Assembly (NCBI GenBank): GCA_003427395.1
Contig: BFEA01000344.1
Coordinates: 820,785 to 849,818, forward strand
Reading direction: 5' to 3'
From: Chara braunii
Lineage: Eukaryota > Streptophyta > Charophyceae > Charales > Characeae
Length of the DNA stretch: 29,034 nt
Shown here: piece by piece, positions 1-10,176 of the stretch
How positions within the stretch are numbered: the stretch's first letter is position 1
How the letters are laid out: the number at the start of each line of letters is the position of its first letter
Program-made: the position numbers and the translations under genes
The notes under the pieces: model-generated
What the model saw: the letters and a program-made list of their open reading frames with translations, nothing else
What the model was told of the DNA's origin: nothing
Database searches by the model: none

Positions 1-84
<84 letters not shown>

Positions 85-88
85 TGTG
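1..88. repeat. (TC)n-(TG)n compound microsatellite
   Basis: About 33 TC units (1-66) pass directly into about 11 TG units (67-88). The tract reaches the window edge, so its full length is unknown. Confidence 0.98.
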
Positions 89-96
89 CGCACCGC

Positions 97-259
97 CCCT
101 GCGCATGGATGAAATGTACAAATCGAGAACTGGTCTGATCTTTTTTTTTTCCCTAAGGAGGTGGAGGATAGCATGTCCCTTGCACAAGGATGACACGCAT
201 GAGTAGAGAAATGGCTACAAACTAACAAGGATGACACGCATGAGTAGAGAAATGGCTAC
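97..259. repeat. Short dispersed repeat with a 41-bp tandem duplication
   Basis: A 35-bp segment beginning ACAAGGATGACACGCATGAG is present identically at 184-218 and 225-259, a tandem duplication of period 41. A diverged relative lies just upstream (about 97-137, GCGCATGGATGA then AAATCGAGAA) and another far away at about 16483-16522 (GCGCAAGGATGACAC then ATAAATCGAGAA). These are copies of one dispersed family. At the distant copy it adjoins a tRNA-like segment, so this may be the tail of a SINE-type element. That link is inference. Confidence 0.7.
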
Positions 260-274
260 CTAGTTTGTAAGTGC

Positions 275-374
275 TCACCCGAATAGAACGCTCTATCATT
301 CTAGCTATATTTTTTTAGCTATATTTTTTCAGTCCAGATATAAACGTTAATGACTGGGCGTTCTATTCGGGTGA
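275..374. mobile_element. Small inverted-repeat (MITE-like) element
   Basis: A 17-bp perfect inverted repeat bounds a 100-bp segment. The left arm is TCACCCGAATAGAACGC (275-291) and the right arm is its reverse complement (358-374). The interior is AT-rich, with a duplicated TAGCTATATTTTTT word (302-329). No coding capacity is present. Arm-bounded, short and AT-rich is the usual form of a MITE or foldback element. I could not identify a target-site duplication. The arm word CGAATAGAACG recurs near the right end of the 20378-21001 foldback, so the two may be related. Confidence 0.65.
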
Positions 375-436
375 AGACGGTAGCATTGATTTCTTCCCGG
401 TAATGCTACCAGCCTTCTCCTCTTTAATACGTTGTC

Positions 437-471
437 AAAAGAAAAGAAAAGAAAAGAAAAGAAAAGAAAAA
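437..471. repeat. (AAAAG)n microsatellite
   Basis: About seven AAAAG units in an otherwise unremarkable AT-rich stretch. Confidence 0.95.
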
Positions 472-558
472 TCATCATATATTGTCACGTGATTTGGTGA
501 TGGATGGTATTTATTTCTTTTTGCAAAGCGTTCACCCACCAACAAATTGGAGCATTAA

Positions 559-608
559 AAGTAATAATAATAATAATAATAATAATAATATAATAAAGAA
601 AAAAAAAT
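559..608. repeat. (AAT)n microsatellite and A-rich tail
   Basis: TAATAATAAT units occupy 561-595 with one interruption, followed by an A run. A 17-nt poly(A)-like context and the repeated phrase TTGGAGCATTA (547-557 and 608-618) flank it. I see nothing coding. Confidence 0.9.
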
Positions 609-713
609 TGGAGCATTATCTATTATTCGAAACGACAAAAGAAATATGAAGAGGAGTGGTAATGAAGACATTCAACCACTGCCCAAACGTGCGTCGTAGT
701 CCGGATCGTTTCC

Positions 714-733
714 TTTTTTTTTTTTTTTTTTTT
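714..733. repeat. poly(T) tract
   Basis: Twenty consecutive T. It could be a minus-strand poly(A) tail of a short retroelement, but no body or target duplication was recognised. Confidence 0.9.
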
Positions 734-961
734 CTAAATAGGGACTGGGGCTTCTTTCTCTTTTTTATTCCTTCCAATTATCGTACGCCCATTCCCAATC
801 ACAGACTGATCTCGGACACAACAAGCAGAGTTGTAAGCAAAGCGATGACGCCAACGAAAAACCATCACCGTCACGTGCTCGTTTTCTGCACCCGGCATTG
901 CCACGTGGCCCAGCGCCATCTCTGGATGCCGTGGCACGATGCTATCCCCACGTGTTAACTT

Positions 962-979
962 GCGCCAGCGCGCTGGCGC
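962..979. repeat. 18-bp perfect GC-rich palindrome
   Basis: GCGCCAGCGCGCTGGCGC is its own reverse complement, and a half-copy follows immediately. It sits just upstream of the 30-bp minisatellite. No protein-binding role can be assigned. Confidence 0.9.
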
Positions 980-1059
980 AGCGCTGGGGCCACAATTGCA
1001 TTCCGCCGACCGCAACACGCCCAGCGTATACAAGCTATTTTCCCGGTTGTGTACAGTGA

Positions 1060-1612
1060 TGAGGGCGCGTTGTGCTACGCTCACGCGACAAGCTCGCACG
1101 ACCAGAACGGTTGCCTGACCAGTTCTAACGACCAGAACACTTCTACGACCACTACTGAACGACCAACCACAAAGCTCACAGACCAGCTCACACAGCTCAG
1201 ACGACCAGTTGTGACGACCGGACGACCAGTTGTGACGACAAGAACGCTCACACGACCAGCTCTGACGACCAGAGCGCTCACGCGACAAGCTCGCACGACC
1301 AGGTCCGTCGACCAGAACACTTACCTCACCCGCTCGGACGACCACGGCGCTTCCACCACCGGTTCGGACGACCGGACGCCCACAAGACCAGCTCAGACGA
1401 CCGCTTCGGACGACCACCCGCAGATACTAACGGGCCAAAAAAATAGGGATCGCTCACACGACTGAGTAGTCCTGACGACCAGAAGCTGACCTGGGAAGCT
1501 CACACTTCCAGTCGTACGACAAGAACGCTTACGCCGCCAGTTCCAACGACCAGAATGCTCACATTACCGCCTCAGAGGGCCAGTTTTGACGATTAGAACG
1601 CCGACAAAGCCT
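1060..1612. repeat. Degenerate minisatellite, ~30-bp period
   Basis: About 18 diverged units alternate ACGACCAG with GCTCAC and a short linker (for example ACGACCAGAACGCTCAC, then ACGACCAGCTCTG). The core ACGACCAG recurs many times at 10- to 30-bp spacing. The period is a multiple of three and the unit lacks stop triplets, so long open frames of 79-227 codons appear on both strands. They are rich in Thr/Arg/Asp or Val/Ser/Arg. I treat these frames as artefacts of the repeat, because they have no recognisable domain. Divergence between units shows the array is old. Confidence 0.85.
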
Positions 1613-1824
1613 GCTCGTTCTGCTTTGCTCCCATGGCGATGACAGATTCAAATAGCCTTCGAGGGGAAGTGGGCAGCTGGACGGTGAGGCTACACAAGGG
1701 CCTCCCGGAATACGTGCGTCACAGACAAGACTATATTACCATCGTGTCGCGTGCCATCTCGCAGCCCACTCATTTCGAGTTCCGAGCCTTTTTCCTTTCT
1801 TCTGTGTCTGAAACTCACCTTGCA
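1613..1824. other. Unassigned spacer
   Basis: A short frame starts at 1633 but runs into repeat P and its poly(A) and matches nothing I recognise. TTTCCTTTCTTCTGTGTCTG followed by CTTGCAG (about 1790-1826) resembles a plant 3' splice site. No exon can be confirmed. Confidence 0.4.
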
Positions 1825-2100
1825 GGACCCCAAATCCGCAAAATATGCGGATTTGGGAAGGGCCGATTTGAGGTTTGGGCATGGTTCACGTCACACTGCT
1901 GTACCCTTTCAGATGGGACAAGGTCGCGGCCATCTGGAGAAATGGGGATTTGGTACTTGGCTGGTCACACGGCGCCATCCACAAATTGTGCAAGAACTTT
2001 TGTGAACGAATTTTTGCCAATTTTTGAAGAAAATGCAAAAAAAAAAAAAAAAGGCCATTTGCAGTCACCTCCAGAGGAGGCGGCAAAATCCTTGCCCCGG
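1825..2100 (+). mobile_element. Repeat P, copy A, left part (interrupted by the LINE)
   Basis: It starts with a hairpin, CCAAATCCGCAAAATATG and its complement (about 1830-1857). It then carries CACGTCACACTGCTGTACCC (1886-1905), the phrase GTGCAAGAACTTTTGTGAACG (about 1987-2007) and an A run. It ends with the palindrome-derived TCACCTCCAGAGG and AAAATCCTTGCCCCGG (2085-2100). The same order is found on the opposite strand at 12763-12960, 13073-13370 and partly 13371-13471. It has no coding capacity, so a non-autonomous DNA element is likely. The missing right part is found after the LINE poly(A) at 10177. Confidence 0.7.
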
Positions 2101-3057
2101 TCGCTCCACTACTCCGGAAATGCACAAAAGACGGTGCACAGTGACGGGCGCATGGTAGCGCTCCGCAGCGCGCCGCCAGCGGCAATTTCGCTGGCGCTCT
2201 GCAGTCATTCCCTCTTGCTCACAGGGAGGGGTTGAGATGACTACCACCTCGCGTCAACATGTTGACGCCAACCATAGCCAGGAGCTTGGGAGGTTTAGGC
2301 GGTCAACGGAGAGTCCCGTAGCGTCACTCTCACATCAAGTGATCCATGTGAATGACGAGCGCTTCGGCGCCCGTCTAAAGATATCGAAGGAATAGGGCTA
2401 CACATTTTGTGTCTTGACGGAGTAAAGAATTCATGGCAGTGCCATGGGATGGCAAGACCGCTGGGCGGACCGTATCTGCAGTAGTTTTGAGTGCCTCGGG
2501 TGGCAAGGGACGGAGTGAATCCGGACGAGACTTGAACCCCCATTTTATGTGGAGGTAGGAGTAGGGTGGTGGTTGATAAAAATCAAGATGGGGATACGGT
2601 CTGGGAGAATGGTAGCCCACTTAGTGAGGGGGGTGGCAGCAAGGGACTCGAGGTAGGGTCGCCTATACGGACATGGAGACGAATTAGCCTCCAGTCCAAG
2701 GGACGAATTTCAAAGACGGCGGTCATCGTCGAGGTGGAGCACGAACAGCGACTGGTGGCGGCAACCCCGGACCTTCACCTGCGGTAAAATCCTTCTCATA
2801 ACCTGGTCTGCGGCTTGAAATACTTGTTTGGTCAATTAACTTGAGCTTCGTTGTTTCTCAGTGTTTCGGGTATTTAACTGTCGTCTATCTATTTAGAGAA
2901 TGTATGCCCATTTTGATTGGCCTGTCATGTAGCGTTGGACTCTGCTCAGTGTTTAACGATTAGTGACGCCCTCCCCTTCCTGCGTTTCCCGCCTCCACTG
3001 GTACGTTAGAAGGTAATTTTACGATTCACGGCCATAGTTCTACTTTGAAAGTAGACA
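2101..3057 (+). other. Presumed LINE 5' UTR / internal promoter region
   Basis: There is no long frame in the LINE direction before 3058. Non-LTR elements usually carry an internal promoter here, but I cannot point to specific elements. Minor features are the near-palindrome CGTCAACATGTTGACG at 2252-2267 and GC-rich repeats of GCGCCGCCAGCGG type near 2166-2200. Confidence 0.45.
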
Positions 3058-5550
3058 ATGGATCCTTCAGCCAGTTCGGAGGAGGATAGGATTCGAGAGA
3101 TGGTTCAGAAATGTTTCGAAGATGGGATTCTGCCAGAGGGGTTGAATCACGGAACCTGTGTAATGGATGGACGCACGGCAACGATCACCCTTGACCCCAA
3201 ATTGGACGATGTGGTAGTAAAATGGTTGAAGGAAAGGACCGTAGTCGTAATTTTTCAAGGGGACGCTAGGGATTTGCCGAATAAGATTAAGGAAATGCTC
3301 ATTCGCATTTATGAGGATGGATGGTTTGCCAACCCTACTGTTAACCCGTCGTTGAAAAGGGGTAGGGTAAAATCTGAGGGTGCTAGTGTGTTTTCTTATG
3401 TGGCGACAACGAAAGATATTGCTGATTTCATGGTTCAAAAGGGCTCGGATATCATCGTATTCAAGGACCCTAACTCTGCACGGAGTCCCGATATTAGGTA
3501 TCAGGTTCAATTTCGTCTTTGGCCTACAAAGAAGGAACTGGATGATTTGCATGCACAGGAAGCCGCCGGAAAATTTTGGGTGATGGCCATAAGAGTCTCT
3601 CTTTGGGCTATGTTCCATTTACACTGGGCGGTGGAAACATCTATGGCAAAAATCCAACGTACGTATCCACCCCAGAAAGATGCCCACTTCCCTCGCCTCA
3701 TGAACGTGAAATTTGATCTTGCTCCTGAGGCAAGGAAAACCTAGAAAGAGAAACTTGAATTTGAGAAAGACGGGGAAGTCTTCAAATTGGAGTTTGTCTC
3801 CCAGGCGACGGACTGGTGCAAAAAGTGCAAGTGGTATTACCACACAGAAGACAGCACGGCATGTCCGCGTCACCCAAAACACTATATGCATACACAGGGC
3901 GCCCCATCGCGATCAGGAGGGGGGGGGGGGAGTGCTTCAGGTCAATATGCACCTGGGCCTTCTCGCTCCTCTACTGCGCCCTCTCGGGCCCAGCCTGTAC
4001 ACCAATTCATCCAACCCTCACTTCCAGGCTTCGTTCCTGGTCCAGGACCGCAATCAACGGTCTATCCTGCACAAAATCAGGGTCTTATGCATAATCATAA
4101 TAGCAATCAGCCGAATGGCTCATTGGGGGGCCCAACCTCTCAGGACCCTCAATTTGTGGCCCCACAGCCCCTCACTGGCACTTCACCAATACCTCCGGGC
4201 ACGTCAGCGCCTGGTCTTCCCCAGGGTTCGGGACTGCGTTAGGCACCTGGATGGCCCAGCCAAAATTTTGGGAATTTTGTCCCAACTGGAGGTTGCGGGG
4301 GGGGAGGCTTCCCCTTGTTCAAAACCAATCCAATTTTTGAGTCGGAACCTCCTCCTCCCGGGGTATCAGCAAACTTGGCGAGCCATCAGTCCTTCAATTT
4401 GCAGGCGGCAAACAGTGCATTAGGTTCACATACCCCTATAGGTCCACAACCTGTTGCCACGTCAAACCCAGTCGGGACGCAACCCCCTGCTCCATCTCAG
4501 AAGAGGTTATGTTCAAATGTAAGTGATCCCTCACATGCAGTAAGACCTGCATCACCTCAGGGAGGTCAGTCCCCAGGTCCCCCTGGTCTTACAAGAAATA
4601 CTGCCAATCAGTCCGCTGGAGGTATGGGGAGGCATACTGCAGGGTTCAGCCAACAGTCACAGGGGTGGGCATCAGGAGAGGACCCAGTTAGTCAGGGGGC
4701 AGTAGGCATCACGGAGGCATAGGCCTCTATGGACCATCTCTCCCTTAGAGGGAGTAAATTGCCTACGAAACAGAGGCGCACACAACTTGATGGGCTGGCG
4801 GAGGAGAAATCATCACGATCCTTTAGCTTTTCGGATGGGGAGTCTTCTGCCTCCTCTATACTGCCAGCGTCTGAGAGGTTGTGGAGTTTCAGTCAAGATC
4901 AGGGAAAAGAACTAGATCTGGGCAGTAAAGCTGGAATGGCATCGATCCCCAAAGAATCTACTGCGACACCTAAGAGAGTTGTGCCGATTATTTGCATCCC
5001 AGACACTCAAGGTGCGTTGGTAATGGGGTTTGACATGGGCGACAAAAGTGTGGGGTTGGCTTCGTTCTCTACGGACGCCCCGCCAAACAATGAGTTTATT
5101 TTGGATTGCGTTAAGGGTCTATTGCAGAACAGGTTTCCCTGTCGGGTGGTGCCAAATGTTACGATGGGCAGGGCAGTCCGACAACATCCGGTTGGGGTGT
5201 GCCACCGTTTGTATGTCCCATTTGTGGACCTTCGTCTCCCACCAGATGTCTTCCTAATTTTGGAAAATGAAGGGATCGTTTGGGTTCCGGGGAGGTGGTT
5301 TGATAGAAAGGATAATCCAAATCTAGCTGGGATTCACTTGGAAGATGGTCTTTTGGTTGACTTCGTTGCGGAATGCAACCTGAAGCTGAAAGGAAGGAAC
5401 CTCTCATCCCCTTTTTTTCGCGATAGCCTCACCACTCCCTGGGCTGCTCCGCGGGAATCATCTGAGGCAAGTAGGAGGAGGAAAACCCCCGCAGGAGCGA
5501 AGGGGGCTGGTCTGATCCATAAACATAAGGACCAGTCTCACGCTCCATGA
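3058..5550 (+). pseudogene. LINE ORF1 protein (zinc-finger RNA-binding type), three in-frame stops
   Basis: The frame holds 830 codons from an ATG in good context (GACAATGG). It stays in one frame to a TGA at 5548-5550, interrupted only by TAG at 3742-3744, 4240-4242 and 4720-4722. In LINEs, ORF1 proteins bind the element RNA and form the particle that supports reverse transcription.

Residues 1-228 form a conserved-looking globular part. A cysteine/histidine site follows at C254-X2-C257-X11-C269-X2-H272. Residues ~275-560 are rich in Pro, Gln, Ser and Gly, and this linker includes a run of 12 G at about 3919-3930. A second ordered region (~640-785) starts VPIICIPDTQG. I do not recognise either globular region as the DUF4283 common in plant L1 ORF1, so the assignment rests on position, the zinc site and the downstream ORF2. 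Each stop is one C-to-T change from CAG (Gln). Confidence 0.8.
5547..5550 (+). promoter_or_regulatory. ATGA stop-start overlap between ORF1 and ORF2
   Basis: The ORF2 ATG (5547-5549) overlaps the ORF1 TGA (5548-5550). In several LINE families ORF2 is translated by termination-reinitiation at such overlaps, as described for the silkworm element SART1 with a UAAUG overlap. The geometry here fits that, but function is inferred. The EEP motif begins only nine residues after this ATG, which leaves little room for another start. Confidence 0.6.
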
Positions 5551-8500
5551 ATGCATTTTCACTAGCCTCATGGAACGTGAGGGGATTGGGGGACAGCAAC
5601 GGTAAGGAAAAGAAAGGAAGACTGAAGTCATGGATTCACTCCAGGCGAGTGCAGATTGTATGTCTGCAGGAAACAAAATTGAGCTCTGAGAAGATTACTG
5701 CACTAGGCAGGTGGTGGGATGACCCACAACTTTGGGCCCCAGCGGATGGCTCGAAAGGGGGCACGACCATTTTGGTGCACAGAGATTTGGATTTTGAATG
5801 GATTGATGAATGTATCGATAATTGGGGCCGCTAGGTTTGGATTAAAGGGTCCATTGCAGGGGAATCTTGGGCTGTGATGTCCATTTATGTCCTTTCAGAC
5901 AGATCAGAGCGTTTGCGCTTTCTGGCAGATCTGGGCGAGGCTATCCCAGATGTGGAAAACTTGGTTCTTACCGGTGACTGGAACACAATCTTAAGCCCGG
6001 GCATAGATACCTTACGTGCCAAACCCCTCCGCACTGATGCAAAGATCCTGCTGTCCCTTTTAGAGAAAACCGAATTGGTGGATGCGTACTGAGTAACACA
6101 TCCTAATGACCACGGCTTTACTTGGCATCCTGCGAGGCGGGGGCCTGCAACCACAGGCCCAGTCATCACAAGTTGCATAAGCCAGCGCAGGATTGACATG
6201 GTTTTCGTTAGGGCAGCAGCCTGGGAATCCCTCTTATCGGTCGAAGTGGAAATGCATCCCATGTCTGATCATTACCCACTATTGGTCCGCTTCGCCCCGG
6301 GGCCGAGCTTTGACAGGGAAAGGGGATATTTCAGACTTAACACGGAAAACCTGAAAGACCTGGGTATTTCTCAGTGCGTAAAGGACCAAAATGCTGCATG
6401 GCAAAAGACTGAAGCTTTGTTCTTGACGAAAGGTGAGTGGCTCTCATCAGGCCCGAGGATTATATCTAGAGGCTTGGCAGTGTTATCCATAATGAAAGCC
6501 TATCAAAGGAACAAAGAGGAACGTATCTGCAGACAAAAAATAGAGGAGGCTGAAGGTGAGATGGGGAAACACGTGGTTTCGGATGTGTTCTGGGTCAGGG
6601 AAAGAACTCGTTGGGTCACAAAGTGGAAAGAAATCCAGATCGGGAAATAGAAAGTGTGGCAGGATCGCTACAGGATCCAGGGGATGTCAAAGCTAGATAA
6701 CATGACTAAAGAGACGTTTGCACTGATTAAAAGACAGTCGCTACAACACCGTATCATGAAAGAACTTACGCATCCTTTTGATCCGAACCTGCGCAAAAGC
6801 TCCGAAACAGTTCGGATGTGCGACTTCGCTGTCTCTTACTTCAGTGATATCCTGACGACCCGTAGACCACATGAGGAAGCAGAAATGAATTTATCACTGC
6901 ACTCACCTTTCTGGAACTGCACAAAGTCTCGTATCTCTTGGGAGGATAGGCTCGCACTGGACAGACCCATTACGATCGATGAGCTTACATACGCGGTCAA
7001 CAAAATGGCTAGAGGCAAGGCCCCTGGGGAGGATGGGTTACCGGTTGAGTTCTTTTCGCACTTTTGGGACCTTTTCGGTAATGACCTCGTTCAGATCTAC
7101 AACGAAGCATTGTTAGGGGTGAGATTCCCATCGAGCATGACTAAGGGAATCATAGCTCTTCTATATAAGAAAGGTGAAAAGAGTAATATTATTCGAAATT
7201 GGCGCCCGATTTCACTTTTAAATGTTGTGTATAAGCTATTGGCTAAAGCACTGACGATCAGATTGGCGCCTTATCTCCCCTCCTTAGTGGGCGTGGACCA
7301 GGGGGCGTTTGTCAAAGGTACGTCGATTCTGGACAACATAGTCACGGTGATTGAATCTATGAAGATCATTACGGACGAAGCCCTGGATTTGTCAGTCTTA
7401 CTTTTGGATTTGGAAAAGGCCTATGACAGGGTCAGTTGGGCCTTTGTCTTGACCACCCTTAGACATATGGGTCTCGGCCCGAACTTTTGCAGTTGGGTTA
7501 AAGTGATGTACTTTCATGCAACTGCGTCCGTGATGATAAATGGAAGGATTTCAACACCCTTCCCGTTGACTCGCTCACTCCGACAAGGGTGCCTGCTAGC
7601 GCCACTGCTGTTCGTGATGCAAATAAACGTCCTCCCCAACAATGTGAGGGGTAACCCTTACATTATTGGTCTGCAGATTCGCCATCAGGCACAATTAAAA
7701 GGGAGTGCGCTAGCTGACGACCTCACTATTGTTTCCAGAAACACACCTAGCTCCCTAATTGCTGTACGAGACACGCTGGCAGATTACTGTACCCTGTGCG
7801 AAGCTCAAGTTAATTGGACCAAATCTGTGTATTTTTTGCTTGACCAATTTGAGATCTGTGTTGATTTTGGTATGAAAAAGATTCCTGTGGATTCCGCAGA
7901 AAGGTTCCTGGGTGTACAAATTTCCCTGCAAAACTGTGTCGAACTTCAAGATAAGATATTGCTTGCCGAGGTGGAGCAGAAAATTCTGAAATGGAAGTCT
8001 ATCTACGGCCTTTCCTTATTCGGCAGGGCTTTGGTCGTGAATGCCTCGGTGTTCTCGCAACTCTGGTACACAGGGTTGGTCAAATCCCTTGGGAAGAAGA
8101 CTGCGCAATCGGTTAGATCAGTAGCCGCAAAGTTCATATGGAAGCCGGAAGCGGAAGACGGCCAAGGGTATATGCCGAAACTGGCATGGGATAAGCTCAC
8201 TGCTACCAAAAACGAAGGGGACTTAGTAGTCATGGACCTAGTTCGACAGAACAAGGCTCTGCTCTGCAAATGGCCTGCCAAAGCCATGCAAGACACAGAG
8301 GGACGCAGTTGGGTCGCATTGGCAGAATATATTTTAGCAAAGGATTGGGGTTTGAATAATGGGGAAGATGTTTGGTTTCTGATGACTACTTCCGCTTATT
8401 TGAGGCGCAGACCGAAGTCGGTCTTTTGGCAAGGGGTACTTCAGGCCTAGCTTACGTTGGCTCCGAGCATCCTTCGCCCCCCTCAGTCGAGGGACGAAGT

Positions 8501-9803
8501 CCTCCGCCAACCCTTGTTTGAGAATTAATATATCAAAAGTCAGGAGGGCCAGTCATTCGCTATTTCAGGCAGGGGGAGCTTCGGGAGATCTTGGGTGGAA
8601 AAAGGGGTGTTACGAGTGGAGGATCTCTGGGACGATCTCCGAGGAACTTGGAAGAGTGTGGAGGAAGTAAAGGCCAAATTGGGAAAGCTGTGGTATGTTG
8701 AAAGGAGGAGGGAAGCCCTGATCCAGGCAGTACCGACAGAATGGAAACTGATGCTGGAGGAGCAGGTGATGGACGGCAAGTGGTATAGCCCGTCCCTTAG
8801 TTTGGGGGGCGAAACCCAGATATGCAAAGCTGTGGCGCAAGGTAAGGTGGAAGTTTGGGAGAGGCAAGTGGTGGAAGGTATGACACGAAACTTGTTAGTC
8901 TTCAAGGAAGAACGTGAGGCGACAAGCTTTGGCTTAATGGAGGAGGTCAGAATCGCCATGCAGTTTTCAACAGCTGGCTCGCCTCAGCCAGTCTTGATCA
9001 TGGAAGGCACGCCAATTAGACAGATGAGATTAGATATTGGTTTGTATGGTTGACCCAAGGTTAGAGGTCGTCCCACCATTGGTCAATATTCTTCCAAGTT
9101 GGGAATGACTCTACAACTTCTTAACGGAAGTTCCTCAGTAAAGATATTAGAAGCGCTACCTGTTTCAAGCACAGGCTTACCGCTCTCTATTCAGTTCTAC
9201 AATGACAAGTGGAAGGTATGCAGAAGGTTGTCTAACAAGAAAGCATCCGCAATGGTGTGGTTGATAACTCATGCGGTGCCCCTGGATGCAGTTTCATTAT
9301 TCACTAGAGGTATGGAGGTGGAAGTGAAATGTGCAAGGTGTCATCTGCAACCAGAGAATGCCACACATTTATGGGGCACTTGCCCTCTCTCCTTCCGCAT
9401 TCGTAAATGGTGGGCCTATCATTGGAAAGCACTTGGAGGACCAGATGTGATGGAGTGGGACTTGGAGTGGGCGATGACGGGGCAGCTCAAACAACCTTTG
9501 GTCAGTGGGAAAGGTTGGGGATACGTTGCAACGGCAATTCGGTCCCTGGTGATTTGGTGGATTTGGAAGGAGAGAAATTTTGTGTTGTTCCAACATAAGT
9601 ATTTTTCGGATCCTGTGCTGAAAAAGGGGATGAAGGTCATGCTCAAACACATAATCACGGTGGATTGGCGCAATAAAGTCAAGACGAAAACCGGAGCAGG
9701 CTGGGTAAGAGCTAGGCTATGGTTCCTTCGCTCTTGGGCTAAGAAGAACAGGCTGGTTGCAGTTTCGGCCACAACGGGAGATTGGTCTGGTCACCGTGGT
9801 TGA
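5547..9803 (+). pseudogene. LINE ORF2: endonuclease-reverse transcriptase, six in-frame stops
   Basis: The frame holds 1418 codons, broken by TAG 5832-5834, TGA 6090-6092, TAG 6648-6650, TAG 8448-8450, TAA 8526-8528 and TGA 9051-9053, with no frameshift. The product would nick target DNA and copy the element RNA from the nick (target-primed reverse transcription).

The endonuclease (EEP family) shows SWNVRGLG (N10), QETKL (E42), GDWN (D144, N146), SQRRIDMVF and SDHYPL (D241, H242). The reverse transcriptase shows GKAPGEDGLPVEF, NWRPISLLNVVYKLLAKAL, LDLEKAYDRVSW (motif A, D621 and D627), RQGC (from R679) and LADD (residues 722-725). LADD stands where Y/F-ADD is usual. The C-terminal zf-RVT site is C1262-X2-C1265-X8-H1274-X4-C1279. 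I found no RNase H domain. The stops fall outside all of these motifs. Confidence 0.93.
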
Positions 9804-10176
9804 GGGGGGACTAGTTTAGGAATATAAGGGACGGGCTTATTAGGGTTTAATTAGGGATTTGGGTGAGGTTGATGGGGAGGGTAGTAGGTGTGGTTCCCAA
9901 GGCGATTCCAACCTGTCACTTGGTGGGTCGTTCTGTCTTGCGTAACGACAGTAGGTCACAGGCCCGCGTTAGGGCCAAAGATTCGCCTTTTGAGTGAAGT
10001 AGGCGTAACGTCCTTTGGTCTACGAGGTTGGTCTGGTTGGTACAATGCTTTTGTTCACAGCCAGGTTGGTCTGGCTGAGTAAAAATCTGCTCTTACCGGG
10101 TTGAATTGTGAGGACCCCGACCTCTTCCTTTGTTTTGGAATATAAGGGACTATAAAAAAAAAAAAAAAAAAAAAAA
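9804..10176 (+). other. LINE 3' UTR and poly(A) tail
   Basis: The region after the ORF2 stop is non-coding. GGAATATAAGGGAC occurs both just after the stop (9819-9832) and immediately before the tail (10137-10150). A second word, AGGTTGGTCTGG, is repeated near 10024 and 10062. The tail is TATA followed by 22 A, ending at 10176. Repeated words at a LINE 3' end may mark the region recognised by the reverse transcriptase, which is inference. Confidence 0.7.

Larger units (their letters stand above)
2101..10176 (+). mobile_element. LINE retrotransposon, L1-like, inactive
   Basis: A non-LTR retrotransposon of about 8.1 kb with, in order, a 5' UTR of ~957 bp, ORF1 (3058-5550), ORF2 (5547-9803), a 3' UTR and a 23-nt poly(A) (10154-10176). 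ORF2 has an apurinic/apyrimidinic-type endonuclease, a reverse transcriptase and a C-terminal CCHC-type zf-RVT site. In plants this combination is typical of the L1 clade. The 3' end is firm. The 5' end at 2101 rests on a likely target-site duplication, TCCTTGCCCCGG at 2089-2100 against TCCTTGCCCCACGG at 10177-10190, with a 2-nt difference, and on repeat P continuing across the insertion. If that is coincidence, the 5' end lies somewhere in 2101-3057. Nine in-frame stops make the element dead. Confidence 0.85.

Noticed and set aside
734-1465. Long overlapping open frames on both strands (227 and 138 codons)
   Set aside because: They follow from a stop-free 30-bp tandem repeat; there is no domain and composition mirrors the repeat unit.
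1633-2235. 200-codon frame
   Set aside because: It runs through repeat P, a poly(A) and the LINE 5' region, with no family features.
3058-9803. Reassigned genetic code (UAG or UAA read as Gln)
   Set aside because: Some ulvophyte algae do this, but two of the in-frame stops are TGA, and the element lies among other decayed repeats. Deamination is simpler.
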